Positions 28,540 to 39,464 of a stretch of DNA of 64,000 nucleotides are shown here, one piece after another. Position 1 is the first letter of the stretch. Each line of letters opens with the position of its first letter. A program made the position numbers and the translations under genes. Source of the DNA: Thorsellia anophelis DSM 18579 (GTDB lineage: Bacteria; Pseudomonadota; Gammaproteobacteria; Enterobacterales; Thorselliaceae); the NCBI RefSeq assembly GCF_900111395.1, contig NZ_FOHV01000008.1:62001-126000 (forward strand), read 5' to 3'. Below the pieces are notes generated by a model. That model was given only the letters and a program-made list of their open reading frames with translations. It did no database searches and was not told the origin of the DNA.

Positions 28540-29523
28540 TTGGGCTCAGCAAAACTTAATTGTACAAAACGTATGCAAATTGATACTTATTTAATTCCGA
28601 ACTCATTACGTTCAGTTGTAGACCAATTATTACAACCCTCACTTAATTTGGCTTTAAAAAAACACGCTCAGAGCAACCCTAACAACTCATCCTTCAACGC
28701 AAATTTATCAATTAAATCAACTAGATTTACTCCAATTAGCGGATTAAGTGGTACAAACTGGATCATTGACCTAGGAGACAAAAAATGGATAGCTCGCGAA
28801 AACTCTAAAATTAAGATGCAGTTAGGGATCAATAGAAAAATTGAACACAAAATTCTAAGGCAGCTTGAATTTCAAAACATTGCGCCACACTGCGTGACAC
28901 TGTCACGCGAATGGTTGATTCTAGAATGGTTACCTAACAATAAAACATTAACACCCCAGCTAGATTACATCCCCCAAAAGTTAGGGTATGTGATCCAAAA
29001 GATACATAGTTCACCACTTTCCAGACATCAAATAACACTAAAAAAACGTTTTAACTTCCTTTTTAATCAGATTGATAAAAAAAGAATCACCTATAAATGG
29101 GCTAAAAATCATAGCATTTTTAATTATGCACAACCTCCGAGTCGCTCCCACATGGTGTTATCCCATATGGATGTGCATATCGATAATTTAATCTTTGAGA
29201 ACAACTCACTAAAACTAATTGACTGGGAATATGCAGGTGATACTGAGGAGCACATTGCTCTTGCCGCAATTATTGATTCAATGAATTGGTCAAAAAGCCA
29301 AGCCATCAATTTTTTGGCTAACTACATCGAATCACGCGAAATGTTAGTCAAACAAAATGAAAATCAATACCAAGCTATGAGTCATAGGCTTTATGAAGCA
29401 ATCATTCCTTGGATTCCTTGGATTCACTACCTACAGTTTCTCTGGTTTGAAATAAGATGGAATCAAACCAATAACGAGCATTTCATTCAATTAAGCCAAG
29501 AACTTTGGGATAAATTTGCATAA
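28540..29523 (+). CDS. thiK: Thiamine kinase ThiK
   Basis: Phosphorylates thiamine in salvage; belongs to the aminoglycoside/choline kinase fold. The catalytic loop is LSHMDVHIDNLIF and the metal site IDWEYAGD. The C-terminal FEIRWNQTNNEHFIQLSQELW closely parallels E. coli ThiK. The listed start is TTG; an ATG at 28573 (MQIDTYLIPN) is a reasonable alternative and neither has a strong ribosome site. The 327 residues exceed E. coli ThiK (274) at the N-terminus. It follows lpoB by 12 bases; nagZ, next in E. coli, is absent here. Confidence 0.85.
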   Translation: MGSAKLNCTKRMQIDTYLIPNSLRSVVDQLLQPSLNLALKKHAQSNPNNSSFNANLSIKSTRFTPISGLSGTNWIIDLGDKKWIARENSKIKMQLGINRKIEHKILRQLEFQNIAPHCVTLSREWLILEWLPNNKTLTPQLDYIPQKLGYVIQKIHSSPLSRHQITLKKRFNFLFNQIDKKRITYKWAKNHSIFNYAQPPSRSHMVLSHMDVHIDNLIFENNSLKLIDWEYAGDTEEHIALAAIIDSMNWSKSQAINFLANYIESREMLVKQNENQYQAMSHRLYEAIIPWIPWIHYLQFLWFEIRWNQTNNEHFIQLSQELWDKFA

Positions 29524-29709
29524 CGGTAGTACGTTTGTTAGTTAAACCGCATTATAATTTTTTGAATTTATCTTAAAATAATAATCATTTATGGTAATTA
29601 TTGATAAGATTCGTAAAAAATTATACGATATCATAATTCGATACCATGCTAAATAACAATTAAGTAGTACATTTAAAAGCACTTACACGCCCACCAAGGA
29701 TTTGAAGAT

Positions 29710-30663
29710 ATGCAAAACAATAGTGAAACAAATGCTGAAACTACGTTAGAAAGTAATAATGAAGATATCAAAAAACTATTATTAGGATTTTCAACCCCAG
29801 AGATTTGTTTAATAGCAATAACTATTCTTTGGGGAGGTACTTTTCTTATAGTTAAACATGCGATGCTATATAGTGGACCATTCTTTTTCGTTGGCTTAAG
29901 ATTTTCTGCTGCTGCACTAGCCCTTTTATGTTTTTCTTATAAAAGATTAAAAGGCCTAACATGGTATGAATTAAAAGCAGGGATGTTTATTGGTTTTGCT
30001 ATATCCCTTGGCTATGGCTTGCAAACTGTAGGGTTACAAACCATCCCTAGTAGTACCTCCGCCTTTATTACTGCACTTTACGTGCCATTTGTTCCAATTT
30101 TGCAATGGTTAATATTAAGAAGACTACCTGGTCTAATGTCTTGGATAGGGATAATTTCAGCTTTTATTGGCTTATTTTTCCTGACTAAACCAGAGGGTGA
30201 ATCTTTTGTATACCTTTCTTTTTCAATTGGTGAAATTTTAACTATCTTTAGCGCATTAGCAATCGCATTAGAAATAATATTAATAAGTCATTTTTCTAAT
30301 CAAGTAGATAGCCGTAGAGTGACCCTAATTCAACTTTTATCTGCTGCTATATTCTCATTTACTTTAATGATTCCAACTCAGGAATCGCTCCCTAATTTCT
30401 CGCCTTATTTGCTATATAGTGCAATTGGATTAGGTGTTATGAGTGCGCTTATTCAATTTGTGATGAACTGGGCACAAAAATCGGTATCCCCAACTAGAGC
30501 AACACTCATTTATGCTGGAGAACCCGTATGGGCAGGAATTGTTGGTCGAATTGCCGGTGAAAAGCTTTCTTATTTAGGATTGTTTGGTGGTGCACTTATC
30601 TTATTTGCAGTTCTAATAAGTGAATTACCTAATCCTTTTAAAAAAAATAAAAAAAATAGCTAA
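29710..30663 (+). CDS. EamA-family (DMT superfamily) transporter
   Basis: The 317-residue inner-membrane protein has ten hydrophobic segments in two EamA repeats. The first repeat starts at ILWGGTFLIVKHAM (about 38) and contains QTVGLQTIPSSTSAFITALYVPFVP. The second ends with PTRATLIYAGEPVWAGIVG. The substrate is unknown; relatives export amino acids or metabolites. AAGGA lies before the ATG. It is followed by uvrC after 59 bases. Confidence 0.87.
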   Translation: MQNNSETNAETTLESNNEDIKKLLLGFSTPEICLIAITILWGGTFLIVKHAMLYSGPFFFVGLRFSAAALALLCFSYKRLKGLTWYELKAGMFIGFAISLGYGLQTVGLQTIPSSTSAFITALYVPFVPILQWLILRRLPGLMSWIGIISAFIGLFFLTKPEGESFVYLSFSIGEILTIFSALAIALEIILISHFSNQVDSRRVTLIQLLSAAIFSFTLMIPTQESLPNFSPYLLYSAIGLGVMSALIQFVMNWAQKSVSPTRATLIYAGEPVWAGIVGRIAGEKLSYLGLFGGALILFAVLISELPNPFKKNKKNS

Positions 30664-30722
30664 TATGCCTTTGCGACTACTTCTGTAGCAGAGATTGTAA
30701 AAACACTGATAACTAGAGCAAT

Positions 30723-32648
30723 ATGAACGACTTTAATACGCAAAATCAGCACCCCAAATCGATTAAACAGTCAACTAAGATAGAATTTATTGAAATTGAA
30801 GAGACTGAGGAACTACTCTCTGGTTTTAATTCAAAACTTTTTCTTAAGAATGTTACGTCGAGCCCTGGTGTTTATCGTATGTACGATATAGATGAAGTTG
30901 TTATATATGTTGGTAAAGCAAAAGATTTAAAAAAAAGATTATCTAGTTACTTTAGAAAAAATTTAGGTAGTATAAAAACAGAAACATTAGTAAAACAGAT
31001 ATCAAATATAGATGTTACTGTCACGAATACCGAAACTGAAGCATTGCTGCTTGAGCATAACTACATTAAATTATACCAGCCAAAATATAATGTTTTATTA
31101 AGGGATGATAAATCTTACCCTTACCTATTCCTAAGTAATGACAAGCATCCAAGGATCTCTATTTATCGCGGTTCGAAAAAAGCCAAAGGACAATACTTTG
31201 GTCCTTATCCTAATGCGCAAGCGGTAAGGGATAGCTTAGCAATTATTCAACGACTATTTCCTATCAGACAATGTGAAAACACTGTTTATAAAAATCGTTC
31301 TAGACCTTGCTTACAGTATCAAATTGGTCGCTGCTGTGCTCCTTGTGTTGATGGCTATATTTCTGATACTGCCTATTCTGAACAAGTTAATCTTGTTAAA
31401 CTTTTCCTAGAAGGAAAAAACACTCAAGTTATTAATGAATTAGTCCAAAAGATGGAAGTAGCTAGTGAGTTACTCGCGTTTGAAAAAGCCGCAGCTTATA
31501 GAGATCAAATCCAAGCAGTTAGAAGCGTGACAGAAAAACAGTTTGTCTCAAATAATGGAAACGATATTGATGTAATTGGCTATGATTTTCAATCCGGTGT
31601 TGCCTGTTTACATGTTTTATTTATTAGGCAAGGCAAAGTATTAGGTAGTCGCAGTTATTTTCCTAATATTCCTAAAAACACTGAATTAATTGAAGTAGTT
31701 CAGACATTTATTGGCCAATTTTATTTACAAGCAAGTGAAGGTCGAGATATCCCTCAACAAATTTTAATTGATTTTACTCTGCCAGAAATAGACTTGCTTG
31801 CTCATTCTCTAAGCCAATCAGCAGGTCGTAAAATCGAAATTCAATCTAAACCAAGAGGTGATAGAGCAAAATACTTACAACTAGCATCAACTAATGCCAA
31901 AATTGCACTATCAACTAAACTCGTCCAAAAATCTACCATTTCGGATAGATTGACCGCACTTGCAGAAGTCTTAAATCTTGATTCAATATCAAGACTTGAA
32001 TGCTTTGACATTAGTCATTTACAAGGTGAACAAACCGTAGCTTCATGTGTTGTGTTTGACACTAATGGCCCACTTCGCTCTGCTTATCGACGTTATAATA
32101 TTGAAGGCATTACACCAGGTGATGATTATGCTGCGATGGGGCAAGTGCTGACTCGTCGCTACGGAAAAATGATTACGAATGAAAATATCCCTGATGTTAT
32201 TATTATTGATGGTGGCAAAGGGCAGCTAGGACAAGCATTTAGGATATTTGCAGAGCTTAATGTTAGTTGGGATAAATCAAAACCAATACTTCTGGGTGTT
32301 GCTAAAGGTGTTGAACGTAGAGCTGGATTAGAAACTTTATTTTTAGAACCTGAGGGAGATGGCTTTTCTCTACCAAGTGATTCGTTAGCATTACATTTAA
32401 TACAACACATTAGAGATGAATCACATGATCATGCAATTGGCGGGCACCGCAAAAAAAGAGGAAAAGTAAAAGGTACAAGTTCACTTGAAAGCATACCAGG
32501 TGTAGGGGCTAAAAGACGTCAAGCTTTATTAAAATATATGGGTGGAATGCAAACTTTAAAAAATGCAACAATCGATGAAATAGCTAAAGTACCTGGTATC
32601 TCCTTGGCTCTCGCAGAAAAAATCCATGCTATTTTAAAACAGTCTTGA
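30723..32648 (+). CDS. uvrC: Excinuclease ABC subunit C (UvrC)
   Basis: Makes both incisions in nucleotide excision repair. Domains: GIY-YIG nuclease at about residues 45-125 ([24 protein letters not shown]), the UvrB-contact helix pair ([19 protein letters not shown]), the RNase H-like C-terminal nuclease ([26 protein letters not shown]) and tandem helix-hairpin-helix ([23 protein letters not shown]). It has about 30 extra N-terminal residues over E. coli UvrC (610), so a later start is possible. Confidence 0.96.
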   Translation: MNDFNTQNQHPKSIKQSTKIEFIEIEETEELLSGFNSKLFLKNVTSSPGVYRMYDIDEVVIYVGKAKDLKKRLSSYFRKNLGSIKTETLVKQISNIDVTVTNTETEALLLEHNYIKLYQPKYNVLLRDDKSYPYLFLSNDKHPRISIYRGSKKAKGQYFGPYPNAQAVRDSLAIIQRLFPIRQCENTVYKNRSRPCLQYQIGRCCAPCVDGYISDTAYSEQVNLVKLFLEGKNTQVINELVQKMEVASELLAFEKAAAYRDQIQAVRSVTEKQFVSNNGNDIDVIGYDFQSGVACLHVLFIRQGKVLGSRSYFPNIPKNTELIEVVQTFIGQFYLQASEGRDIPQQILIDFTLPEIDLLAHSLSQSAGRKIEIQSKPRGDRAKYLQLASTNAKIALSTKLVQKSTISDRLTALAEVLNLDSISRLECFDISHLQGEQTVASCVVFDTNGPLRSAYRRYNIEGITPGDDYAAMGQVLTRRYGKMITNENIPDVIIIDGGKGQLGQAFRIFAELNVSWDKSKPILLGVAKGVERRAGLETLFLEPEGDGFSLPSDSLALHLIQHIRDESHDHAIGGHRKKRGKVKGTSSLESIPGVGAKRRQALLKYMGGMQTLKNATIDEIAKVPGISLALAEKIHAILKQS

Positions 32649-33080
32649 AACACTAGTGTTAATTCTTTAAATTAATATTCATTATTTCTGCTTGGACATA
32701 GCTAAACTTCCTCTTGCTGATGCTATGCACATAATTATTGATATTTAACTAATTTGTATTTAATAGCAATCCTAGCTTTGCAACACAAAAATACCCTGTT
32801 CAACCCAAGGTCTACCTATTTGAAAAAGTTGGATTAACTCATACCTGAACTTTGTAAAAGAGCAAAAAACTACCAATTAAAATAATAATTGCACAAAAGA
32901 AAAGCATTTTAGTTTTATCGTTTGATTTATATAGTTCTAACTCAAAATAGAGTTAACTAAACGACCAAAAATAAGCGATAAATAAAATTAAAAATCAATG
33001 ATTTACACAAAAATCAAATGCAGTAACAATATTAATCCATCCTTGGAATAATATTTAATAAAAGCACTGAGGATAATTAT
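32649..33080. other. Non-coding stretch between uvrC and a small ORF
   Basis: A 12-bp perfect palindrome (aacactagtgtt) lies just after the uvrC stop, without a T run. The rest is AT-rich and I see no gene. Confidence 0.35.
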
Positions 33081-33242
33081 CTAGGTTAGGAGTTCTACGA
33101 TTTGCCAATCAATTTTCTCATGTTTTATTTCACTTATCTTAAAAAAAACACCTGATCGGCATCTTTGTTGTAATAAAATACGACGTTTACGATTTCTAAG
33201 TACACCATGACTATTAGGCGATAATCGCTTTCGTGGTTTCAT
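33081..33242 (-). CDS. Small Arg/Lys-rich ORF, 53 residues, unknown
   Basis: Reads MKPRKRLSPNSHGVLRNRKR at its start and ends ...EKIDWQIVELLT. It is very basic in the first 30 residues, with RRILLQQRCR, and has a taggaa ribosome site nine bases before the ATG. The size and charge recall ribosome-associated or nucleic-acid-binding small proteins, but I do not recognise it. It lies about 85 bases upstream of the rightward end of the lol cluster's last gene. It may be a chance ORF; the ribosome site is the main support. Confidence 0.4.
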   Translation of the reverse strand: MKPRKRLSPNSHGVLRNRKRRILLQQRCRSGVFFKISEIKHEKIDWQIVELLT

Positions 33243-33327
33243 TTAAAATGGTTCCTAAAGTTAAAAGAAAGTACGGGGCTTAATTTTAATACAAGACACT
33301 GACAAATTGCTAGTAGATTTTAATTAT

Positions 33328-34575
33328 TTATTGCCCACTCAAAATTTTAGCAGGTTCAAGTTTAATTGCCCTATTTGCAGGGTATAAACTTGCAACTAGG
33401 CTTAAAACTATCGACGTTGTAAATACGAGAAAAACGTCTAACAAGTGCAATTCTGACGGTAAAAAATCCACAAAATAAATATCAGCAGATAAAAACTCTA
33501 CACCAAGCATCGCTTCTAAGGCATTAATAACGTTTGTCAAATATAATGCGGCTGCAATCCCTATTAACGCACCTATAAACGTGCCAATAAATCCTGATAT
33601 TAATCCATACCATATAAAAATAGATAATATAAATCTATTTTTTGCGCCTAATGTCCTTAATATTGCAATATCCGTGCTTTTTTCTTTAACAGCGACAACT
33701 AAAGTAGATACGATGTTAAAACATGCAACAGCCATTACCAACACCATCGCTAAGTACATGATTCCTCTGATCATTTGAATGTCATTATACATAAAGCCAT
33801 ATTGATTAATCCAACTATTATAATGCAAAGAAAGCCTTGTGTTTTCAGCTGCTTTTTTTACCTGGGTTCTAGCCTGAAATGGATCTGATAGTTTAAGCCC
33901 TACCCCAGTAATTTCTTGACCTTTACCTAAGTACGATTGAGCGTCTTCTAAAGGAATAAGACCTAAACTGTGGTCGATTAATCCACCTAACTCAATTAGT
34001 CCTATTATTTGTAATCTAATTCTCTTTGGTTGCTGTAATTTTAAATCAGCAGAGCTATTGGGAATAATGATAGTAACAGATTGCCCAACTTTCGCACCAA
34101 TAGATCTAGCAGCACCTGCACCTAATATGATTTGATTTTTATCTGGTTGCAAAGAATTCCATGCATTATCAGAAATAAATTTAGGTAACGCACTTATTTT
34201 TGACTCTAAATCAGTATCTATGCCTTTAATTTGAATTGTTTGTAAATGAATGCCATTTTCTACTAACCCAGTCATTGATACATAGGGAGCGGCTGCAACA
34301 ACACCATCGCTCGCTTCAATTCGGTTGACTAATAAGTTAGTTTCAATTTGCATCGGTTGTTCAGGGATAATTTCCCCGTGTGGGACAACCCCTAACACTC
34401 GGTTAACTAACTCTCTTTCAAAACCATTCATTGCACTTAATCCAACAATTAGTACTGCAACACCAAGAGAAATGCCTAAAGTAGAAAAAAGAGAAATTAA
34501 TGAAACCATTCCACCCCGTTTTTTACCTCTACTAAATCTTAATGCTGTTTTAAGTGTAAGTGGTAAAGCAAACAT
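33328..34575 (-). CDS. lolE: Lipoprotein-releasing ABC permease LolE
   Basis: Part of LolCDE, which extracts outer-membrane lipoproteins from the inner membrane and hands them to LolA. The 415-residue protein has an N-terminal helix (about 25-50), a large periplasmic domain and three C-terminal membrane segments. RGKKRGGMVSLISLFSTLGI at the start and LYPANRAIKLEPAKIL at the end are characteristic. It is called LolE because it follows lolD; LolC and LolE are paralogues. Gap to lolD 12 bases. Confidence 0.92.
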   Translation of the reverse strand: MFALPLTLKTALRFSRGKKRGGMVSLISLFSTLGISLGVAVLIVGLSAMNGFERELVNRVLGVVPHGEIIPEQPMQIETNLLVNRIEASDGVVAAAPYVSMTGLVENGIHLQTIQIKGIDTDLESKISALPKFISDNAWNSLQPDKNQIILGAGAARSIGAKVGQSVTIIIPNSSADLKLQQPKRIRLQIIGLIELGGLIDHSLGLIPLEDAQSYLGKGQEITGVGLKLSDPFQARTQVKKAAENTRLSLHYNSWINQYGFMYNDIQMIRGIMYLAMVLVMAVACFNIVSTLVVAVKEKSTDIAILRTLGAKNRFILSIFIWYGLISGFIGTFIGALIGIAAALYLTNVINALEAMLGVEFLSADIYFVDFLPSELHLLDVFLVFTTSIVLSLVASLYPANRAIKLEPAKILSGQ

Positions 34576-34587
34576 GTCTAGATATCC

Positions 34588-35313
34588 TTATTTCGAAAAT
34601 TGTTCAAGCAGCATTGGTTTATCTGATAAAATACCATCTCGCATTTCAAGCTGTTTATCCATTTTCTTGGCTAAATTTAAGTCATGTGTTACGACTAAAA
34701 AAGCAGTTTTTTGTATTTCATTAAGTGATTTAATTAATTCAAAAATATCATTAGCATTTTTTTGATCTAGATTCCCTGTAGGTTCATCAGCTAACACAAG
34801 TAGAGGGTCATTGATTAATGCTCTTGCGATAGCAACTCGTTGTCGTTCCCCACCAGACAACTCGCTAGGTCTATGTGATGAACGATGTGCTAAACCAACC
34901 TTTGCTAACATTGAAGAAGCTTTTTTCTTCGCATTGGCAACCGATTCACCACTTATTAACAATGGCATAGCAACATTTTCAAGTGAGGAAAAATCAGGTA
35001 GAAGATGATGAAACTGGTATATGAAACCTATATGCTGATTTCTCATCACCGCTCTTTGATCGTTATTCAAGGAAGACAATTTATTATGACTGAAATAAAT
35101 CTCACCTGAAGTTGGCGTATCTAATCCACCTAATAAATGTAACAGCGTACTTTTACCAGAGCCTGAGCTACCGACTATTGCCAACAATTCGCTTTTTTTC
35201 ATTTGAAAGCTGACATTGTTTAGCACTAGAGTTTGATTTGTTCCCTCTTGATACATTTTAACTACATTATCGCAGTTAACGAGAATTGAATCTAAATTCG
35301 ATGAATTATTCAT
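34588..35313 (-). CDS. lolD: Lipoprotein-releasing ABC ATPase LolD
   Basis: ATPase of LolCDE. Walker [12 protein letters not shown], signature [15 protein letters not shown], Walker [14 protein letters not shown] and H-loop VVTHD are all intact; 241 residues, as in E. coli (233). It sits between lolC and lolE with short gaps, as in enterics. Confidence 0.95.
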   Translation of the reverse strand: MNNSSNLDSILVNCDNVVKMYQEGTNQTLVLNNVSFQMKKSELLAIVGSSGSGKSTLLHLLGGLDTPTSGEIYFSHNKLSSLNNDQRAVMRNQHIGFIYQFHHLLPDFSSLENVAMPLLISGESVANAKKKASSMLAKVGLAHRSSHRPSELSGGERQRVAIARALINDPLLVLADEPTGNLDQKNANDIFELIKSLNEIQKTAFLVVTHDLNLAKKMDKQLEMRDGILSDKPMLLEQFSK

Positions 35314-35343
35314 AAGTCCCTAATTAGTTTATACTCAGTTTAG

Positions 35344-36570
35344 TTATTCATAGCGTAATGCTTGTGCCGGCATAATAGAAGATGCTCTTAATGCCGGATA
35401 AAGAGCTGATAACAATGCAATTGCAATCGCTGAAAGCATAATCATCAAAATTTGTGAAAAATCAAGCACAATTGGCAACTCTCTTCCACCCATCATCGAT
35501 CCTATAATTGGCAAATTATTTATTTGGCTTGCTAACAAAAATCCAAATAATGTCCCCAAAATCGCACCTAACACTCCACTTGAAGCGCCCTGTACAATAA
35601 AAATCGCTAACACTTTTAATTTTGTCAGTCCTATTGTTTGTAAAATGGCAATTTCACCCTGTTTTTCCATTACAATTAAACTCAGTGATGTGACTATATT
35701 AAAAGAGGCGACGGCTATGATAAGACTAAGCAATAACCCCATCATATTTTTTTCCATTTTTATAGCTTGAAAAAGCTCCCCCTGCCTTTCTCTCCAATCA
35801 GTTAGAATAAAAGATTCGGGTAAAAGTGTAGTATCAATTTGCGATACATTTAAGGGTCGATCTAAAAACAAACGCCATCCAGTCACCTCGTCATTTTTTA
35901 ATCTCATTAATTTTGACGCATCAACTCTATTGACAAGTAGCTGTGTACCATCTACTTGGTTATTAGATTGAAAAATACCTACCACTTTAAAAATTCTTTG
36001 GCTTGGTATGCGCCCCATTGGTGTAAACTGAGTAACACTTGGGACCAATATCCTAATTTCATCACCTTTTGTTACACCCAGGTTGTTTGCAAGCTCACTA
36101 CCTATTACGGTGTTATATGAACCAGCACTAAGATCCGTTTTCTCAGCAAAATAAAAAAAATCGAACAAAGGCTCATACTGATCAGGTAACACTCCTATCA
36201 TTAATGCAGGTGCAATATTTTGAGCACTTTGCAACACGACATCAGCTTGTATAAATGGTTCTATGCGCAAAATATCCTTAGCATTAGTCTTATTATTTAA
36301 AAAAGGCTTAAATTTTGGATCAGATGATAATAATTCAGTTGCACTTATTGGATGAGTACTATTAGATATGACTGCATGGGGCTGAAATTGTAAAATACTT
36401 TTTTCTTGCTCCCGTTCAAATCCATTCATCACTGAGGTAACTGTGATTAAAGACATCACACCAAGAAGAATTCCAAGAGTAGAAAAAAATGAAACAAAAC
36501 GTGCAAATCTATCTGAGGGGCGTCCACGAAGATATCTGAAGGCTATAAAAAGAGAAACAGGTTGATACAT
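35344..36570 (-). CDS. lolC: Lipoprotein-releasing ABC permease LolC
   Basis: First gene of lolCDE; its periplasmic domain recruits LolA. 408 residues with the N-terminal segment (FARFVSFFSTLGILLGVMSLI), a periplasmic domain and a three-helix C-terminal part ending in LYPALRASSIMPAQALRYE. The NGFEREQEKSIL block is typical of LolC. Length as in E. coli (399). Confidence 0.93.
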   Translation of the reverse strand: MYQPVSLFIAFRYLRGRPSDRFARFVSFFSTLGILLGVMSLITVTSVMNGFEREQEKSILQFQPHAVISNSTHPISATELLSSDPKFKPFLNNKTNAKDILRIEPFIQADVVLQSAQNIAPALMIGVLPDQYEPLFDFFYFAEKTDLSAGSYNTVIGSELANNLGVTKGDEIRILVPSVTQFTPMGRIPSQRIFKVVGIFQSNNQVDGTQLLVNRVDASKLMRLKNDEVTGWRLFLDRPLNVSQIDTTLLPESFILTDWRERQGELFQAIKMEKNMMGLLLSLIIAVASFNIVTSLSLIVMEKQGEIAILQTIGLTKLKVLAIFIVQGASSGVLGAILGTLFGFLLASQINNLPIIGSMMGGRELPIVLDFSQILMIMLSAIAIALLSALYPALRASSIMPAQALRYE

Positions 36571-36985
36571 ACAATCTCGATATGTGTAATGGAAAAAATA
36601 GGTTAATATTACGATTCTATCACATTCAAAATAAGATTTCTTTAATCATCTTTATTATTATTAAATTCATCTTTTCTTTAATTAATTTTGATATCTACCG
36701 CGTTCAGATCACATCTTGATTTACCTGGGTAACCGCCATTTGGCCGATCACTCTAAAAACACATTGAATCAAAGCTGGCAAGCCATGTTCCTTAACTAAA
36801 ACTAGTTAAAGCGAGCATTTAATTTTTCCACTTCTCAAATTGTTACTATGTTATATTGATCTTAAGCTACAAAATTACTTAAATTTAGTGATTATCATCA
36901 TAGATAATCACTAAATAATGCGAATTATTTGGAACGGCGCCATCACAATCATTATTTTAGTAACCTAATTAATTATGTTCATTGA
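36571..36985. other. Non-coding stretch upstream of lolC with a small protein-like scrap
   Basis: On the minus strand near 36800-36720 a short open frame reads KEHGLPALIQCVFRVIGQMA and ends soon after. It looks like a scrap of a lost gene but I cannot assign it. The rest is AT-rich and must hold the lolC promoter. Confidence 0.3.
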
Positions 36986-38125
36986 TTAGAGGCCCATTTT
37001 TCTTTCTGTAATCAAAGAAAAAGGTAGAACTGCGATAACATCACATGGATAATCAATGTATGGTATTAGATTGATCCCTTTATCATTTAAATACCAATCC
37101 AAATTATCAATTGACCAAGTAGTCGGATTATCTATTCCAAGGCAAGCAGCATCAGGCAATGTTATGAAATCATATTCATGCTGTCTAAAATATTCTACAA
37201 ACCAAGTACCTACCGCATCAGGATCATTGAAATTAAGTAACTCAGAGAGTTCAATGAGTTTACCCGTTGCTAAATCAAAGTTATATCCATTCTTCGATGC
37301 ATACACTCTTCCATCATTATTTTTTAAAAACAGATCACTCATCACACTCAGTTGGTTAGCCGTTTTATATGTGATCTGAGTATTAAAATGATTTTCACTA
37401 AACTCAAATAACTGAATAGAACGAATAGCCCTGCGATAATCTAATTCAAGTGTGGTATTAATTTCCTCAAGCACATCTGATGGTAAATTACTTGAAATGT
37501 TAAAAAATTGCATGCCCGCTTGCATTGCTGTTGAATACCATTGCAACTTAAGATCTTTGTACGTAGTCACTTCACCTGGTTTCAAATCAAAATGAACCTG
37601 CCTTAAGGCTTCATAGAGATCGTCATTAGCAAACATCGTCAAACCAGGAGAAAAAATAAAATCAGTACTTAAAACACTATTCAATTCAAAAGGGTCTGTT
37701 GCCGCAGAGCTGGGATCGATTATTCTCGCTTCAAGTTTATCTTTTATCATATCAATCACAATCCCTTTATCTTTATCAGGATTGTTTTCAAAAAAAGTAA
37801 ATCGAAGCTGATTATTAACCATATCACCACTAAAGCGAATATCAGTTAATGGATTATCCGCTAAAAAATAACGCCCTACCCAGTTTCCACTTGGGTAAGT
37901 ACGCATCCAAAGCACGATTGGTATGTCATTTAGTTTACCGATTAGGGTGTATGAACTATTGTCATACGTTTCTTTAGGGATTCTATCTTGTTCAGCTTGA
38001 ACTTGCCTAGGTAAAACTAAAAAACAACTAAAAAGTAATGAAATCAGGATAAAATACCCATGCGTTCTATAACGATGAATCCATTTGTTATCAATTAAGC
38101 GGTAACTACATTGTTGACTTCTCAC
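36986..38125 (-). CDS. Secreted protein with a DUF3298-like C-terminus
   Basis: The 379-residue protein has an N-terminal hydrophobic segment (YFILISLLFSCFLVLPRQVQA, about 25-45) that looks like a signal peptide preceded by an unusually long positively charged stretch; a later start is possible. The C-terminal third follows the DUF3298/RsiV pattern: NYDFDLATGKLIELSEL-type strand, then WYLNDKGINLIPYIDYPCDVIA and LPFSLI. Such domains occur in exported proteins and anti-sigma factors. Its role is unknown and it stands alone. Confidence 0.55.
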   Translation of the reverse strand: MRSQQCSYRLIDNKWIHRYRTHGYFILISLLFSCFLVLPRQVQAEQDRIPKETYDNSSYTLIGKLNDIPIVLWMRTYPSGNWVGRYFLADNPLTDIRFSGDMVNNQLRFTFFENNPDKDKGIVIDMIKDKLEARIIDPSSAATDPFELNSVLSTDFIFSPGLTMFANDDLYEALRQVHFDLKPGEVTTYKDLKLQWYSTAMQAGMQFFNISSNLPSDVLEEINTTLELDYRRAIRSIQLFEFSENHFNTQITYKTANQLSVMSDLFLKNNDGRVYASKNGYNFDLATGKLIELSELLNFNDPDAVGTWFVEYFRQHEYDFITLPDAACLGIDNPTTWSIDNLDWYLNDKGINLIPYIDYPCDVIAVLPFSLITERKMGL

Positions 38126-38253
38126 TTGTCACTCCTCTTTATTAAAGATATTATGTTATTCACATCAATTTCAAATTTACAGTTCGTCCAATTTCAATAC
38201 AAATATCAATTACTAATAATGCACTCCAATTACAATTAAATTACTAATCAAAA

Positions 38254-39240
38254 GCGATGCTCGACTTTAAAATGCGAGATCTGCGATACTTAAAATGGGT
38301 CTACCTTGTTCTTTATTGAATAGGGTGGCCAGCTTGTGTGATGATATTTTCCTACTCAGCCTAATAGTAAAGCTCAGCATTGTTCTTGCGAATGTTCTTT
38401 CAATATTGAATTTTTAAGCGAGTTGACCAATTTTACCTTCAATAATTCTTCTTTTATCATTTCAAAAATTTCTAATTTTTTTAGGGAGTTTATCTCTCAT
38501 GTTTTTCCTAACGGGTTTTTCAATAGCAATCCAATAGTTTATGCATTGTTCCGCTGTCTCAGCCCCCAAATAGCCTTTATCCCCTAATGCTAACCCTGTT
38601 TTACCTTCAAGTAACTCTATTGGAATCTCTCTTTCATCTATATTTGTGAGAGTAACATCAAAATTAACAATTTCACCATCTTGATTAACAACAAGATGTC
38701 CTTTGAATCCGTAGTAATACTGTTCTTTAGAAGCACAGTAACCCCTAGCTGCCTCTCCCTTAAATTGTTTGCAATGGATAATCCGTTTGTTATGACAAAC
38801 AGCGATTGGAAATCCGTCAATAATATGAAATAAATACCCAGACGAATTAAGGTTTTCCAATATTTTTTGCTTAACAACCCAAAGATTTTGGCACTGTTTG
38901 GCAAATTGACTACGGGAAGAGAGATTTGGAAATAAATCAGTCCAATGCTTGTTAAAGCATCTCCAAATCCCTACCGTACTATCAATGCCAAATAATTCAC
39001 CAATGAGCTCCATTGTAATGACTTCGCTATCTGAAAGCTTTGGCTTGAACCCTCTTGCTCTAAGAGGTCTATCGTATTCTTCCAGTATTTTATTTAAGCT
39101 ATCGTCTATTTAATAAAAGTATAGATGATATAATCCACTAATGATGGCATGATTTTATTCCTAATTTTGATTCGTCTCTTAATTAGTTGTAAGTTATGCC
39201 ATCTCCCTCCCAGTTATGCAATAAAAAAGTCGAGCATCGC
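38254..39240 (-). mobile_element. IS982-family insertion sequence, nearly complete
   Basis: A 987-bp element bounded by 15-bp terminal inverted repeats: gcgatgctcgacttt at 38254-38268 and aaagtcgagcatcgc at 39226-39240. The length agrees with IS982 elements (about 1 kb). It contains one transposase gene that is frameshifted (see the pseudogene entry). A truncated copy of the same element is at 22985-23156. Confidence 0.8.
38267..39150 (-). pseudogene. IS982 transposase, frameshifted
   Basis: Starts at the ATG at 39150 (MPSLVDYIIYTFIK). A frame change near 39105 moves on through EEYDRPLRARGFKPKLSDSE. The longest open part, 38462-39013, has HIIDGFPIAVCHNKR, YYYGFKGHLVV and LALGDKGYLGAETAEQ, the DDE-type core of IS982 transposases. 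A further frame change near 38460 leads to ERTFARTMLSFTIRLSRKIS and the stop at 38267. At least two frameshifts are needed to read it through, so it is inactive unless they are rescued. Confidence 0.8.
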
Positions 39241-39464
39241 GTTATTTAAATCTTTTTATTGGCCATTCATAAATGGCCTATAATAAAATTCAAATATCAT
39301 TCAAATATTTAGGTCAATAAGTTAATTACAAAGAACTTTAGGGGTCATTAAAATTGAGATATTTAAGACTATAATCTGAGAAACTCATTACAGATTATTT
39401 TGGATAACAAGTCAAAAATACGCTCCTTAAAATGCAATCCTAGCTAAATATACTGACTTTAGAC

